Source: Chiridota heheva (lineage: Eukaryota > Echinodermata > Holothuroidea > Apodida > Chiridotidae). From it: a DNA stretch of 64,000 bases. The stretch lies in NCBI GenBank assembly GCA_020152595.1, contig JAIGNY010000739.1, forward strand, positions 1,150,501 to 1,214,500, given 5' to 3'. Positions 23,600-36,834 of the stretch are shown piece after piece. Under the pieces are notes generated by a model that ran no database searches, had not been told where the DNA came from, and saw only the letters and a list, made by a program, of their open reading frames with translations. Each line of letters begins with the position of its first letter. The first letter of the stretch is position 1. The translations under genes and the position numbers were made by a program.

Positions 23600-23888
23600 C
23601 CCTTTTCAGAGAGAAAAAGTACTCTTTTCAGAGAGAAAAAGTACTCTTTTCAGAGAGAAAAAGTACTCTTTTCAGAGAGAAAAATATTTCAGAGAGAAAA
23701 ACTACTCTTTTCAGAGAGAAAAAGTACTCTTTTCAGAGAGAAAAAGTACTCTTTTCAGAGAGAAAAAGTACTCTTTTCAGAGAGGAAAAGTACTCTTTTC
23801 AGAGAGGAAAAGTACTCTTTTCAGAGAGGAAAAGTACTCTTTTCAGAGAGGAAAAGTGTTCTTTTCAGAGAGGAAAAGTGTTCTCTCA
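23600..23888 (+). repeat. 22-bp minisatellite, about 13 units
   Basis: Unit CTTTTCAGAGAGAAAAAGTA, with a G variant (GAGGAAAAG) in the last third and one shortened unit near 23683. Since 22 is not a multiple of 3 and the unit lacks stops, all three + frames stay open with the same peptide permuted. The apparent proteins are artefacts. Confidence 0.9.
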
Positions 23889-23899
23889 AATATTTGAAA

Positions 23900-26680
23900 C
23901 TGCCTCATTTCAATTATCTTTCAGTAAAAAAGTAATGGAAATTGTGAAATGTTTATGCTCTTTGCATGCATACATGCACACAATTTATGTAGTTTTCACC
24001 CTGAACCCTTGAAATCTTTTTCTTCGAAATGACTTTTAACAATCGGGGAATATATCCAAATTGTTGCTGGGAAGCAAAACCTTTGAAAGAGGGATAATAT
24101 GTGTGTGGGGAAGCAGTACACACGATTCTGTGTCTATGTGAACTATGTAAGATTTAATTTTTCGATAACCAAATAAGAGTTTCCGGAAAACTATTTTCAT
24201 GCATGTCAATTTGGGGTATAACATAGGTTCAAAAAAGTACACATGGGGAAGGAGGGAGGTGGGGGAAAGTGATTTTCTGTACTATTTCCACTAGCCAAAA
24301 GTGGGGTTATATACCCCAGACGGCCCTGGATTTATTCAGCAATGATGAAATAAAGAAAGTTACACTTTTTCCGTAACATGTGGGACGAACTTGTATCTCA
24401 TTTATTGTACCCTCAAAAAAAATTATCCTTTACATTTACCATGTGATATATGTTACGTATTGTTGTCACATCTTGTTCATACTTTCAACATCCAAGCTTT
24501 GTTATTATTGGTATGCACGCTAGTTGTTCGATTTAGTGGTGTATGCACGCTTTTCTTTTGATGCTTGGATGTTTGCAGTGTTATTAATTACTTAGGTACA
24601 GACACTTCAATGCTTTTGTACAGTGAACCATCGCGGAGAAGGAGCAGTAAAATAATTTATCATTTTAACCAATTAACAACAGCCATTGAGATTTAAAACA
24701 TAGGTGTCCATCAAGTTTAAGTCTTTTTTAGTATGTTCATAGTAGAACAAATTTTTGAACTTACAATGACAAAAAGCAACAGCCACAAATTCATCACAGA
24801 AGGGCTTATTTTAAGCCATGCGTCGTCAATATTCGGATATGCTGTTATGTTGAGTCAATGTAAACGTTTTCCACATTGTAATTTGCACAACTTTGACTGT
24901 GTACAGCCAATGCATATGGCTACAGTACATAGTCATATGTTATCTGACTAGGGTGAGCAATGCTTTTGTGGGGAGGAAATAAAACAGTGCTGCCATGGGA
25001 TACAGAAGAACTGTGTGGGGGACAGCAGTTCTAATGTACAGTACTGTAGGGAGGGGATGTAGAGGGGAGAGTTGTCTAGGTGTTGTCAAGAAGGAATCAG
25101 GCCCAAGAAGATTAGTGAGTCTCAATAGAGCCGGAAATCCAAAACAGTAACATTACTCAGCCACCAGAAAAGCGTCCAAATAACAAATTAATGCAGATAT
25201 TGAGAAGTGTCAAGTTATGTATATTTCCATGTGAATTGATGCATTTTGGCTGTAAAAAACACTTTTGCGACTTAATAAATTGAAGTAATTTGCTTCCCAA
25301 GTTAAAAATCAGAAGACATGAGTGACTTCTATCAGTTTCCCCTCTTTACATTTCCCTCCTGCCACTTTACATTCCCTACACACTGGCCCGCCCCTGCACC
25401 GGCCCGCCCTTACACCCCACAGATACGACTTTTAATGTGTCCTATTTAGAAACTTACCCTGGAAATTGCAATCTGTGATGTTACTCAGTTGAAGTGCACT
25501 CATTTATAGCAAAAAAGATTTGTTCAATATTTCATTAGGGTTTTTGTACTGGCTTTCCTCCAAGCTCGGAATCCCACCTGTTTGAGGTCAAAGTTCACCT
25601 TAAAAGCTGCAATTTATTTTGGTGAAAGGATTGCTAGGGAAATTAACCAGTTGTTTATACCCTGGTGTATAGCTGTTAGGAGTCCATGGTACATTTGTAA
25701 ATAATTTGCAAAGCAAAGTCAAGAGTTCTTTTTTTATTCCTCTCAACTCTCATGGAAACCAGGGGAGTTCTTTGAAAAATACATTTATAGAGCAATGGAA
25801 CTAGCATTGATCTGTTTGGGCTACTGTGCTATGCAGTGTCTGAATTTTTATCTGCAATACAACTTTGACCTCAAAGATGCTGTAGAACCATATTAAAGTG
25901 GGGCAAGATTGTGACGATGCAATATTCAATTCTATGTTTTACAAATTAATTATAAATTGAAGGACAGACTGCTTGCGGCCGAAACTTTTCTTGAGTCTGA
26001 AGACTATTGGAACACACTTTTCATGCACATAATGGTACTGAAAATCTTTGATACAAATGTTCAAAATAATTATAATTATTTCTTATGAATACTGAAGTAA
26101 TTGTTTAACGATGCAAGTATTATAAAAAAAATGTAAAAAAACCTGTGTATTTTAAAATTGCCATGACTTGGCAAAATAAAACGTCCTCACTTTTCAAAGG
26201 AAGCCTCCTATAACAACTGATAAGAAGTCACATTTATTAGATCACGTTAAATGAGCAGGCTGAAAATCTTCACAAAATATGACCAAAATCCCAACAAATT
26301 TGGATACAGATTGGCTGATTTAAAGCTTTTTAAGATTTTCATGCATATTAGGACATTGCTAGGATTTGCCCATCAAAAATGGGGGCGAGGCCACTGTCAC
26401 AAAATCCAGTTTGCCTATCGACAGTGTGGGTAGGATGGAGGGGGGGGGGAGTCACAAGATCACTAAAAGATACAATTTATCCTAAAAATAAGCAAAGAAA
26501 ACAAATGGGGTGGCTTATAATCCCTATAATCCCCCTCACCCATAGATGTATCAGGATATGCAGATTTGACATTGAAGCAACTTACCATGTACTATTATTG
26601 TAAAGCCGTTAGTTTATTATTCTCTGCCAATCTTTAATTTTTGCAAGTGTGATGATTTTTGTTCAAGATTATGGGTGGGG
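23900..26680. other. Gene-free stretch
   Basis: No exon, RNA gene or well-defined mobile element recognised. It has some G-rich patches (24245-24310, 26430-26450). Confidence 0.45.
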
Positions 26681-26686
26681 GAGGAG

Positions 26687-28421
26687 TGTTTTAATGGGTG
26701 ATCAGTGTTTTGGATGGGTGATCAGTGTTTTGGATGGGTGATCAGTGTTTTAATAGATGATCAGTGTTTTGGATGGGTGATCAGTATATTGGAGGGGTGA
26801 TCAGTGTTTTGGATGGGTGATCAGTGTTTTGGATGGGTGGTCAGTGTTTTGGATGGGTGATCAGTATTTTGGATGGGTGATCAGTGTTTTGTATGGGTGA
26901 TCAGTGTTTTGGATGGGTGATCAGTGTTTTGGATAGGTGATCAGTGTTTTGGATGGGTGATCAGTGTTTTAATGGATGATCAGTGTTTTGGATTGGTGAT
27001 CAGTATTTTGGATGGGTGATCAGTGTTTTGGATGGGTGATCAGTGTTTTGGATGGGTGATCAGTGTTTTGTATGAGTGATCAGTGTTTTGGATGGGTGAT
27101 CAGTGTTTTGGATGGGTGATCAGTGATTTAATGGATGATCAGTGTTTTGGATTGGTGATCAGTGTTTTGGATTGGTGATCAGTGTTTTGGATGGGTGATC
27201 AGTATTTTGGATGGGTGATCAGTATTTTGGATGGGTTATCAGTGTTTTGGATGGGTGATCAGTGTTTTGGATGGGTGATCAGTGTTTTGGATGGGTGATC
27301 AGTGTTTTGGATGGGTGATCAGTGTTTTGGATGGGTGATCAGTGTTTTAATGGGTGATCAGTGTTTTGGATGGGTGATCAGTGTTTTAATGGATGATCAG
27401 TGTTTTGAATGGGTGATCAGTGTCTTAATGGGTGATCAGTGTTTTAATGGGTGATCAGTGTTTTGGATGGGTGATCAGTGTTTTAATGGATGATCAGTGT
27501 TTTGAATGGGTCATCAGTGTCTTAATGGGTGATCAGTGTTTTAATGGATGATCAGTGTTTTGGATGGGTGATCAGTGTTTTGAATGGGTGATCAGTGTTT
27601 TAATGGGTGATCAGTGTTTTAATGGATGATCAGTGTTTTGGATGGGTGATCAGTGTTTTGGATAGGTGATCAGTGTTTTAATGGATGATCAGTGTTTTGT
27701 ATGGGTGATCAGTGTTTTGGATGGGTGATCAGTGTTTTGGATGGGTGATCAGTGTTTTGGATGGGTGATCAGTGTTTTGGATGGGTGATCAGTGTTTTGG
27801 ATAGGTGATCAGTGTTTTAATGGATGATCAGTGTTTTGAATGGGTGATCAGTGTCTTAATGGGTGATCAGTGTTTTGATGGGTGATCAGTGTTTTGGATG
27901 GGTGATCAGTGTTTTGATGGGTGATCAGTGTTTTGGATAGGTGATCAGTGTTTTAATGGATGATCAGTGTTTTGAATGGGTGATCAGTGTCTTAATGGGT
28001 GATCAGTGTTTTGGATGGGTGATCAGTGTTTTGGATGGGTGATTAGTGTTTTGGATGGGTGATCAGTGTTTTGGATAGGTGATCAGTGTTTTAATGGATG
28101 ATCAGTGTTTTGGATGGGTGATCAGTGTTTTGGATGGGTGATCAGTGTTTTGGATGGGTGATCAGTGTTTTGGATGGGTGATCAGTGTTTTGGATGGGTG
28201 AGCAATTTTTTGGATGGGTGAGCAGTGTTTTAATGGATGATCAGTGTTTTAATGGATGATCAGTGTTTTGGATGGGTGATCAGTGTTTTGGATGGGTGAT
28301 CAGTGTTTTGGATGGGTGATCAGTGTTTTGGATGGGTAATCAGTGCTTTAATAGATGATCAGTGTTTTGGATGGGTGATCAGTGTCTTAATGGGTGATCA
28401 GTGTTTTGGATGTGTGATCAG
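26687..28421 (+). repeat. 20-bp satellite array, about 87 units
   Basis: Head-to-tail units of GATGGGTGATCAGTGTTTTG, with a 19-bp variant carrying AATGGATGATCAG. Nearly every unit has TGATCA. The 19-bp variants recur in similar local orders (for example near 27390-27560 and 27810-28000), a sign of higher-order duplication. There are no unique spacers, so it is not a CRISPR array. Confidence 0.95.
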
Positions 28422-28951
28422 GGATTCAGTTCCCTTTTTAAAATTATCTGAAATTTAGTAGGGTGTGGGAGAGGGGAAAAATGTCAAAACAGCTTTAAAA
28501 TTAACCTTGGATATAACAGGAAAGGAAAATGTTTGGATTTTAAAGCATTCTGACAACCCCCATCAAAATATTTATTTATAGACATTTGTTGCAATTATTA
28601 GTTATTTACTTTTATTTTGTTGCTTTTCAATATTTTCTGGTAAAAGATGGACAAATTTGACCATACTGTAGGTCTCTCCATAGGTCCATCACTGCTATAA
28701 TCAGAGTCAACACTAACCCTAGTACAGTAACTATACCTTCATCAGCTTCACTCCACAAAGTTTGCTGATTTTAGGTATAGGAAATCGCCCATTGAAGAAC
28801 AAAAAAATGCACGCTGAAGCAAAAGTCAATGGGATTTACACATGCTCAATAAAAGGTTCAGTATCATAATAAACACCAACATATATGAAAATGAAAATTT
28901 ATACACTCTTACTGCAATATGTTTGATACAATGTCACCTGGAAATGAAAAC

Positions 28952-29531
28952 TTAAAGGAATATTTCCATGGATTTTCAATTTTTCATATATGGTAAGAGA
29001 AAAACTTTAAAAACAAAGTGGTGAAAAAACTATGTTAATATCTTATTCTGTTTAGAAGTTACAAAGTTTTAAAGTATTATTGAATTTGAACAAAAGTGAC
29101 TGATTGGTAACATCTGTGATGTCATAGAACAATTTCATCAAAACGTCTATTGTATTTCTTTAAAAATGATTTGGATTTGGATTTTTTTCTCATTGTGAAT
29201 GTACACCAAGGGAAAAAAAACAATGTTTTTTTGTAAACTATATATTCCACCCTATCTCTATAATGAACCAAAAATGTTGTTCGATAATGTAAAAAAAATG
29301 TGATTAAATTTATAAGAAATACATAAGAACTGTGCTGGATTTGCCTTGATGACAACACTAAGCTGAAGGACATATACTGTACGAGGTGTTTTTAAGAAGT
29401 TTTTGTACTCTGTAAATTGTTATAACTTCTACACAGAATATGATATTAACATAGTTTTTTTACCACTTTGTTTCTATAAATTTTCTCTATCATATATGAA
29501 AAAATGAAAATATATGGGAATATTCCTTTAA
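28952..29531. mobile_element. TTAA-flanked MITE with long inverted arms
   Basis: Starts TTAAAGGAATATTTCC and ends GGAATATTCCTTTAA. The arms pair for about 120 bases; AACAAAGTGGTGAAAAAACT on the left matches the complement of GTTTTTTTACCACTTTGTTT on the right. It has no coding capacity. The TTAA at both ends is compatible with TTAA-specific insertion. Confidence 0.75.
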
Positions 29532-30205
29532 TTTGCTTAAGAATATTTTGAAATTTGGTAAAGGAAATCAAATTCCGACCCATTTTGTTTCCGTGTACGT
29601 TAAAAACGATAACATGCAATGTTACGAATGTGCACATCAGGTGGGTGCATTTTAAATGTCTGACAGCATACAGTGAAAAGACTTTGGGATGAGCGTGGCT
29701 TGTGCTTGAATGCTTTTTTCTGGTAGGCATACTTGAAAAAAAGACAAAAATTCAAGGAAATGTTAGCGCAACAGGTACAAAGGTAGATTCTTTAAAATGG
29801 CCGGCGGATCTGTTGGTCTTCAATTACATGTGTACACTAACATCAATCGTACACTTGGTTAGTCTGATTATGCGATTTTCCTGTTCAAGCATTTTGAGTC
29901 AAATTTTATCAAAAAACCATCATTTTTCTACTTTTGAGGGATGCTTACGTTTAGATAACCAGCCTGCCAGGTTTTTGAACATCCGAGCTACAAGGTAATT
30001 CAATTTGTGTAACATTTGGAGGTTGTATAGGAAAAACAGGTTACGAAGAAAAAAATCTTTGAGATCATTGTTAACTTTCCCCGTCTACCACCCCCCTTGT
30101 TAAGTTTTTTAGAATATCCCTAGGGTGGAGGGAAATGAAGATCAATTTTTTATATTTTTAAGTCAATCTGAACATTCAGCTGGTTTGGGTAGCCAATTTA
30201 AAGGA

Positions 30206-30425
30206 AAGGTATCTTCCCATAAATATATTGAGATGTAAACCCCACCGTGCTTGATAACGTCACTTCCGGTTTTTCTTGATAAATCACACATCCGCCGGAC
30301 CGAATAAAGGGGCCTACATGCACTATCGAGAACATCACCGATTCCTCGCAATCAATTCAGAAAACTGAAAACCGGAAGTGACATTACCAGCCATCACTTC
30401 TGAATTTATTTATGGGACGATACTT
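30206..30425. mobile_element. Short MITE with GGTATCTTCCCATAAAT ends
   Basis: GGTATCTTCCCATAAATA at the left pairs with TATTTATGGGACGATACT at the right. Inside, TCACTTCCGGTTTT and AAAACCGGAAGTGA are a second perfect inverted pair with ETS-type GGAA cores. Confidence 0.7.
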
Positions 30426-31251
30426 AGCAAGAAGACTTGGATAATATAACAGCAAAATTTGTTAATGTTCAAATACTGTAGATCAGTTAAATTGGCAAAA
30501 AAAGTTATGTTCGTCTTAAATGTATTATCACATCTCACAATTTTAAAAGTTTATCAGCAAGGGGTGAACTGATATCCAGTTAATACCATAAGAGCCAATT
30601 ATCCTCTTCAACTTGTAAGTCCTTTTGAGGTAAACATTTCACAATTATCAACAGATTGAAGAAGCAAGAACATAAAGCTTGATTTGAACCTGATTGATTT
30701 ACCACCCTCTGTTTAAAATAAAAGACTAATTCTTTGGAAGTTAAGTGATGAGCTAAAATCCTTGGGATTATTGTAAGTTCAGTGCATTGCTTGAAATATG
30801 GAGCTGTTGTTAAAATAATGGTGATTTTTCGTTTGTTTTTTGGTGTGGTTTTGATTCCCCGCTCAACACACTTTCAGTGGTCAAATCCCATCCAGGGCCC
30901 AATGATTTACATGTGTGTAGTTGGTAGGGTATGAAAATTCTTCATATACGTACAGCATACAATTCTTCATGAGATAAAGTATGGAGGTAATTACATCCTG
31001 GATTACAAGTGAACAATTTTCAGCAAAGTCCCCTGATATTATCTTTAAGGAAGGAAGCAGGGGAGAGGGGGAGTTCAAGAATAACTTCTAAGATTTCATA
31101 TACGTGCTCTGTGCTTTGGCAGTAAAGTTGTGGTGTGTCAGTTTAAGCAGTTGTTCTGCTAAGCTTTGGATGTACTCATTCACCTTAACCCTAACCTTTT
31201 TTTTAAAGAGGGATATGAAAAGAGGGGGGAATACTTGTTAATACCATCAGA

Positions 31252-31545
31252 GGTGTAGAGAGCCTTGAAAAGTGCGGGACACAACCACTTAGGGGCACTT
31301 TTCAAGTCATTATGTCCCGTATCCTGATCACTAGATGGAATAAGTGAGCCTAAAACAACAAACTAAAGTAAAAAGGTCCATCATTTTTAGAAAGGAGCAC
31401 TTTTCCAATGGCGGACATTCCTCCTATACATGGGACTGACAAAAGACACCAGTTTCCTACTATTAGGACAGTAATTGAGGGTACTTTTCATTTTCAAAAG
31501 GGCCAATGTTTGTAATTTTTTGTGTAAAAGTGTGCTACACCAATG
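31252..31545. mobile_element. GTGTAG-ended element, copy 2
   Basis: Starts GAGGTGTAGAGAGCC and ends AAAGTGTGCTACACC. Interior landmarks AGGGGCACTTTTCAAGTCAT, GGACAGTAATTGAGGG and TTCAAAAGGGCCAA are shared with 63611-64000 and 9596-9900. Confidence 0.6.
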
Positions 31546-31609
31546 AATAGCACAATTAAAGAACTGTTTTAGCCCAATAATATTCCAACACTGAGAAATA
31601 CATGTAGGG

Positions 31610-32036
31610 CAAGGGTTCTTAATTTTTTTTTTCCACGGGCCATCATTTCACAACAGCCTCAGGCCTCTGGCCAATCGCGTGGCAAAACCAGTGTCACGTG
31701 ACAAACAAAACCCATTAAAACAATCCCGAGTACAAACAAGCTGAGAACGCGCCCGATAAGAAAGATGTATGTCAGATGTCGCCGGTTCTCTTATCAGCCT
31801 TCCTTTGACAAGCCGCAAGTCTGCCCATTTTATAACGGAACTAAAGATAACATTTTGCTTGACAAGTCGCGATGTTATAGTGCGCAGATCTGCCTAGGAA
31901 AACCCCAAAATAAACAAGTATTTGGGGATTTTTACCAATCTCATTCAGATTTGCTTTCCCCTCTACGACTATTTTTTTTGGGGCCAGAGTGGATTATCTG
32001 GCGGGCCAGATTTGGCCCGCAGGTTGCCTATTAAGA
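31610..32036 (+). mobile_element. hAT-like non-autonomous element, copy 2
   Basis: Uninterrupted relative of 121-872. Left end CAAGGGTTCTTAAT with a T run and CCACGGGCCA; right end GGCGGGCCAGATTTGGCCCG followed by GTTGCCTATTAAGAA. It provides the empty-site reference for the nested element at 318-623. Confidence 0.65.
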
Positions 32037-32822
32037 AATGTGATGTTGGGTGACACATGTTCTGTATTAAACAAGTCCTTGGATATTTGCTTCATCTTTA
32101 CCATATGGATCTTTCTCATGCTTTGTGCAACTGCTAGAGTGCAAACTTATAGACATCAAAGCATTTTGCCTTTCATTACATGCAATTTTATCAACGGGTA
32201 TACATGCTGTGTCATGTAACTATATGCAAAAAGTAGAAAATTACCCTGTATTGAGTTTGAAATGCATATTTGAAACAAATAAGGAAAAGAAAAACCTTTT
32301 GAAATGTATATAAATTCTAAGGTGATGTATTACAGAATTCAAAATACAAAATTTTTCAGAGTATAAAGTGTTCCACAAGGTCATTCTCAAGGTCACTGGA
32401 ATTGTAAAAAGGTCATTGATTTTTAAATACCTTCTATGTTAAAACTGATTGCAAATTCCGATTGCTTGCTAAATTCCCTTTAAATAACACTCATTTCGTC
32501 AAAATTGAGCGTGTACTACTTTTCAAGTTATGGCTCTTTAAAAATGGTTGTTGACGCCTAATTTAGTGTTTTTTAGCCATTTCAGAGGGCTGTAACTTCT
32601 GATTTCGCTGAATTTTTAAATTTGTCTGCTTTCCAAGATCACAATCAAGCACACCAAAGCTCATAAAAATCCAGGTTGGAGGTGTGTTAAATTGAAAAAA
32701 AAGAAAACAAAATTGGGGGTGGTGGGAGATTTACCTAGTAATGTAGACATGTAATATGCGATTTCACATGTTCAGTAACTTCAAGATAGATCATTTCAGT
32801 ACATTAGTTCTGATCATGTGAT

Positions 32823-32966
32823 ACCTTACACACTAAACACCTTACACACTAAGCACCTTACACACTAAGCACCTTACACACTAAGCACCTTACACACTAA
32901 GCACCTTACACACTAAGCACCTTACACACTAAGCACCTTACACACTAAGCACCTTACACACTAAGC
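32823..32966 (+). repeat. 16-bp tandem repeat, 9 units
   Basis: ACCTTACACACTAAGC repeated nearly perfectly; the first unit has AAAC. Confidence 0.95.
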
Positions 32967-33649
32967 ATGCAGATGAGATAGTTTTCTACCTGGTTTGTGT
33001 CTGATATGTTCGATTTAACCAATCAAATGTTGCGATTTCTTCTGTTTGAAGTATGTGGCCACGCCACTAAATAATGAGCTCTTACTAATTATGACAGCAT
33101 GTAAGACCTACAAATACCGAGCTGAAGTCCGGAGTTCAGTAATGGTTGGTAGGTGCTATACTGTAGGCCTACAATTGCTCCATCCTGCCCAACACACTTT
33201 TACTATAGCCATGCAAAAATGTTGGTAATTCAATTTGGCCATAGCAGATTCCACATTTACAGCCCTGGTTCTTCCACCTGGTGTGTGAAAAATAACACCA
33301 TTTGTCTATGTTCGATATATGAGGGACATGTGGAGTCTTGACATTTTCAGCACCAGACACCTGGATCATTGGAAGGTATTTAACCTCAATTCGAACTTTC
33401 TCTGTTTTTAAAAAGTTATGTTTAACCTTCTGTCTGCCCTTGTAACATATTGTTGGCGGTGTCCCAATAGTAGGTCTAGAGTTCATCAATTTTGCAAAAA
33501 ATCTCCGCTGAAACTGTTAAAAGTAGGGCCCTTCCAAAAAGGTTGTTGTGGCATTGGAGAGTCGTGAAATTATTAGCAGAAAAAGTAAAGTAAAACAGCG
33601 ATTTTTAAAGGTCAGCACTGCATGGGCCGAAAAGTGAATGCGTATTATT

Positions 33650-34103
33650 CTTAAAGGATTAACTCAGTGGTCAGGCATGTTCTTCTTATATAAAAGAGGA
33701 CTTTAAAAGAAACAAAATGGTGAAGAAAGCATCCCAAAATCTTATTCCATTAAGGAGATATTAAAAGAGTGGTCAAAAATGTTCATTTTACATGAAAGAG
33801 GACTTCAAAAGAAACAAAATGGTGAAGAAAGCATTCAAAAATCTTATTCCGTTAAGGAGATATTCAAATTTAAAGTTTGTTATCATTTCTGTAAAAACAC
33901 TGAAATTAGACTAGTTGTGACTTCACAGCCTCAGATTCCTCATAGTCTTTATGTATTTTAAAGAAAGTTTATTTAATTTTTTCACTATTTAAATTATTTT
34001 CCTTTAGGTGGTATATTAGAAATACCCTTCCTAGATTGTTTTACTACTTTTTTTGACATATCCCATAGTTTATAAGCCACAAAATTGCAGGACAAAATAT
34101 GTG
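33650..34103 (+). mobile_element. AGGATTAG MITE, one-armed copy
   Basis: TTAAAGGATTAACTCAGTGG begins an arm. The outer roughly 115 bases are tandemly repeated (AAGAAACAAAATGGTGAAG at about 33707 and 33812). The inner arm (CACAGCCTCAGATTCCTCA) and centre (TTTTGACATATCCCATAG) follow. The opposite arm is missing. Confidence 0.65.
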
Positions 34104-34185
34104 TGGATTTTTTCTCTCTTTTTTTTTCTTCAGGAAATTCCCCATATCAATTATTTTTGAGCAGGAATTTGATAATATGTGCAGG

Positions 34186-34245
34186 AATCCCACAATCGAT
34201 CACCTTAATGTGAACACTGGTGGTGGCACTGATAAGTTTGTATCT
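34186..34245. mobile_element. End fragment of a TTAATGTGAACAC-ended element
   Basis: GGAATCCCACAATCGAT followed by CTTAATGTGAACACTGG matches the termini near 40937-40970 and 54259-54298. Confidence 0.4.
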
Positions 34246-34249
34246 TCAA

Positions 34250-36825
34250 ATCATTGGTAGTTATTTCTAAAGAATATTCACTTCATTTTTCAATACCACA
34301 TTTGTTCACTTTCTGGGACCATAGAAAGTCTTGGAAACATTCATGCAGTGAATAATGTATATCTGAACATCTTGATGGTATGTGTGAGACAGCTGTGAAA
34401 AGATTTTTTTTTAAATACAAAAATATTTGGTCAATTTTGGTCAAATATCAGCTTCTCAATAACCAAATTTTGAAGCAAAAACACATTAAAAGGAGCCAGA
34501 CATCATAGGCAGAAATGAAATCTGCCCTTTTCTCCCAAAAAGAAAAAGTAATTACTCCTAAAGACAATATATGTAAGATTTTATTAAAAAAGTAAATTTA
34601 TGTTGCTTTTATGACAAATCTCTTGACAAACAAAACCAGACCAAGATGATGAACTAGCTGCCCCATTGAAAAGTTGTCCAAATTGGGGGTATACCTGTCT
34701 AATGATGCATGTAACATCTCACATGCACTAACTGGAAAACCCACAAAAGTTATATCGACATTCAAGCATAGCAGGATAATTTCCAGACACGATAACATGC
34801 CTAACAAATCATTCAAGTTAGTTTAATCGCTTCGCGGACCTTGGAAAGTGTATCCTATAATTTAATGCGCGAGTAAGCAAGTAATGCAAATTGGAAGCAG
34901 GGTGGGAGGGGGTGGGGTATGTAATATGATCACCCGACCAGTTTTCTGTTAATGATTAGGTGTTTAGGACACATTTTTAATGCAAACTTAGATCGTAATG
35001 AAAGTCCTCGATTCCCACAAATTGCCTATCAAAATAGAAACCCATTGGCAAATGATAAAATGGCACTTGCAAAATGAAAAGCTGAAAGTTTATATTTTTG
35101 GGGGCTTCGGCCCCCAAAGTTCTCCCCCTCCCCGTCCTTCACCCCACTCATGAATTAAAAGCTGAAAGTTTATACCTGTCGGGGCTTCGGCCCCAAGGCC
35201 AACCCCCCCCCCCCCCCACTCCTCCCCCACCCCATTTCAACAGGTAAGGAAATATGTTCAAATGATATTCTTCTGTATTCTATGTTGTGTTGTAGAATTC
35301 AAAATAACAAAATAAGTGTTTTCAGTAGTTGTATTTCTTAAACATGTCCTTTTTAAGTTTGGCATGATATAGGAATGGGGAGGGTGTGAGCCTGTCATTT
35401 ATTCACATCCCTTAGAATTATGGAAACCATTTTGTTCTGTGTATTTTGGAACACTTTTCAGTAAAAGTATTCCATACCATTTGTTATGTAAACACTTTTT
35501 CCCTTCAAGCTATTTTAAGAGCCAATCAGGAATTATCATCTGAACTTCTAGTGAAATCTATATTTCCAAATTCTTGGAAGTCATATCAGTTCCTTAGATA
35601 ATCTACAAACAAGGTAACAATAATATTATAGAAATGCAACGGTTTGCACCTGTCTGGCAGTATGTAATACACTCAGCGATTTGTGAACAAGAATTTTTGA
35701 AGTCTCTCTCTAAGTGAAATTCTTCTATTTTGCATATAACAGTAAGTTGGAGTACTTAAAAGCTATTATATTGCAAATTTAATCCTTTGATTAGTGTCCA
35801 GTACATGTCCTCTTTTTGTTGTATCGACCCCATCTCTGGTCAATCCCATCAATGGCCATGTTTTGAATTCTTAGAAAACAATTGGTCACTTTTTCACACC
35901 TTGTTACAAAAAGTCTGTTTTATTTGCCTTTTAACTTTAAATCTCTGCATTTATAGATGTTCCTCTTCATTGTAAATAAGATTTTTTTTACAGCAGAAGA
36001 AGCAATTACTGTTGCAAAAAAGGCTATTTTAGTCCAGTTAACAATGGAAAGGTCCATTTATAGCAAGTGATTGCATAATTGCTTGCTGGTAACCTGTCAC
36101 TGGTGTGTGTGTGTTTTATAATTGAATCGCTTCACTACTCCTTTACACTGAGCCCTGTATAACCAGTTAATAGCTCCACGGTATAACTGCTGTTCTGGTG
36201 ATAAAAGAACAAAGTATTCGTTTACTATAAACATGGAATAGATCAATGAAATTGCTTAGCAATAGTGATGTCATTTTCCCTTCAATTTGGCACAAATATG
36301 AAATTAAACCAAAGACACAACATCAGCTGATAAAGGATTTTTTTTACCAAGTAATTTTATTGATGTAATAATCGAGTCTCCTTTGACTGACATATTAAAT
36401 GTACGTGGGTTTAAATTTTGACCGTTATTTATTGTAGAGTTTGTAAAGCTGCTATATTTCATTTTATTTATTTGTTTTTTTACAACATATTTAAATATAA
36501 TTACAGAAGAGTTTTGTTTACAAATATATTATGAAATTGAGAAATATGTTTATACAGAAGAATATATATGGTTGTGAAAGGAAGTGTTGTATAAAAACTC
36601 TGGTGAGCTTAACTGAGTACAACACTCCCAAAATTACAAAACAAAAATGATAACAAATTGGTAGCACAAAATGCCCCCACCCCACACACCAATACATACA
36701 ATTGAAGCCACAGGTCCCCATCCCACCCCACCCAATCCCAGGTAAAGTAATGATGTAAGTAAGGATGTAAGTATTTAACAGTAAAAGGGAATAGCATAGC
36801 AAGGTTTATCGTCCGGAAAGCATCC
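34250..36825. other. Gene-free stretch
   Basis: No exon recognised. Contains G/C hairpins and a local duplication at 35080-35190, and T-rich DNA around 36460-36550. Confidence 0.45.
35080..35190 (+). repeat. Tandem duplication with GGGGCTTCGGCCCC hairpins
   Basis: AAAAGCTGAAAGTTTATA followed by GGGGCTTCGGCCCC occurs twice about 80 bases apart, then a C run. A similar hairpin (GGGGGCTTGGCCCCC) lies in the hAT element near 38698. Confidence 0.65.
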
Positions 36826-36834
36826 AGTGCTGAA

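Noticed and set aside
23585-24012. Open frames of 100-140 codons in all three + frames
   Set aside because: All come from the 22-bp minisatellite, which lacks stops in every frame.
26687-28421. CRISPR-like array
   Set aside because: The repeats are contiguous 19-20 bp units without unique spacers, and the DNA is animal-like. It is a satellite.
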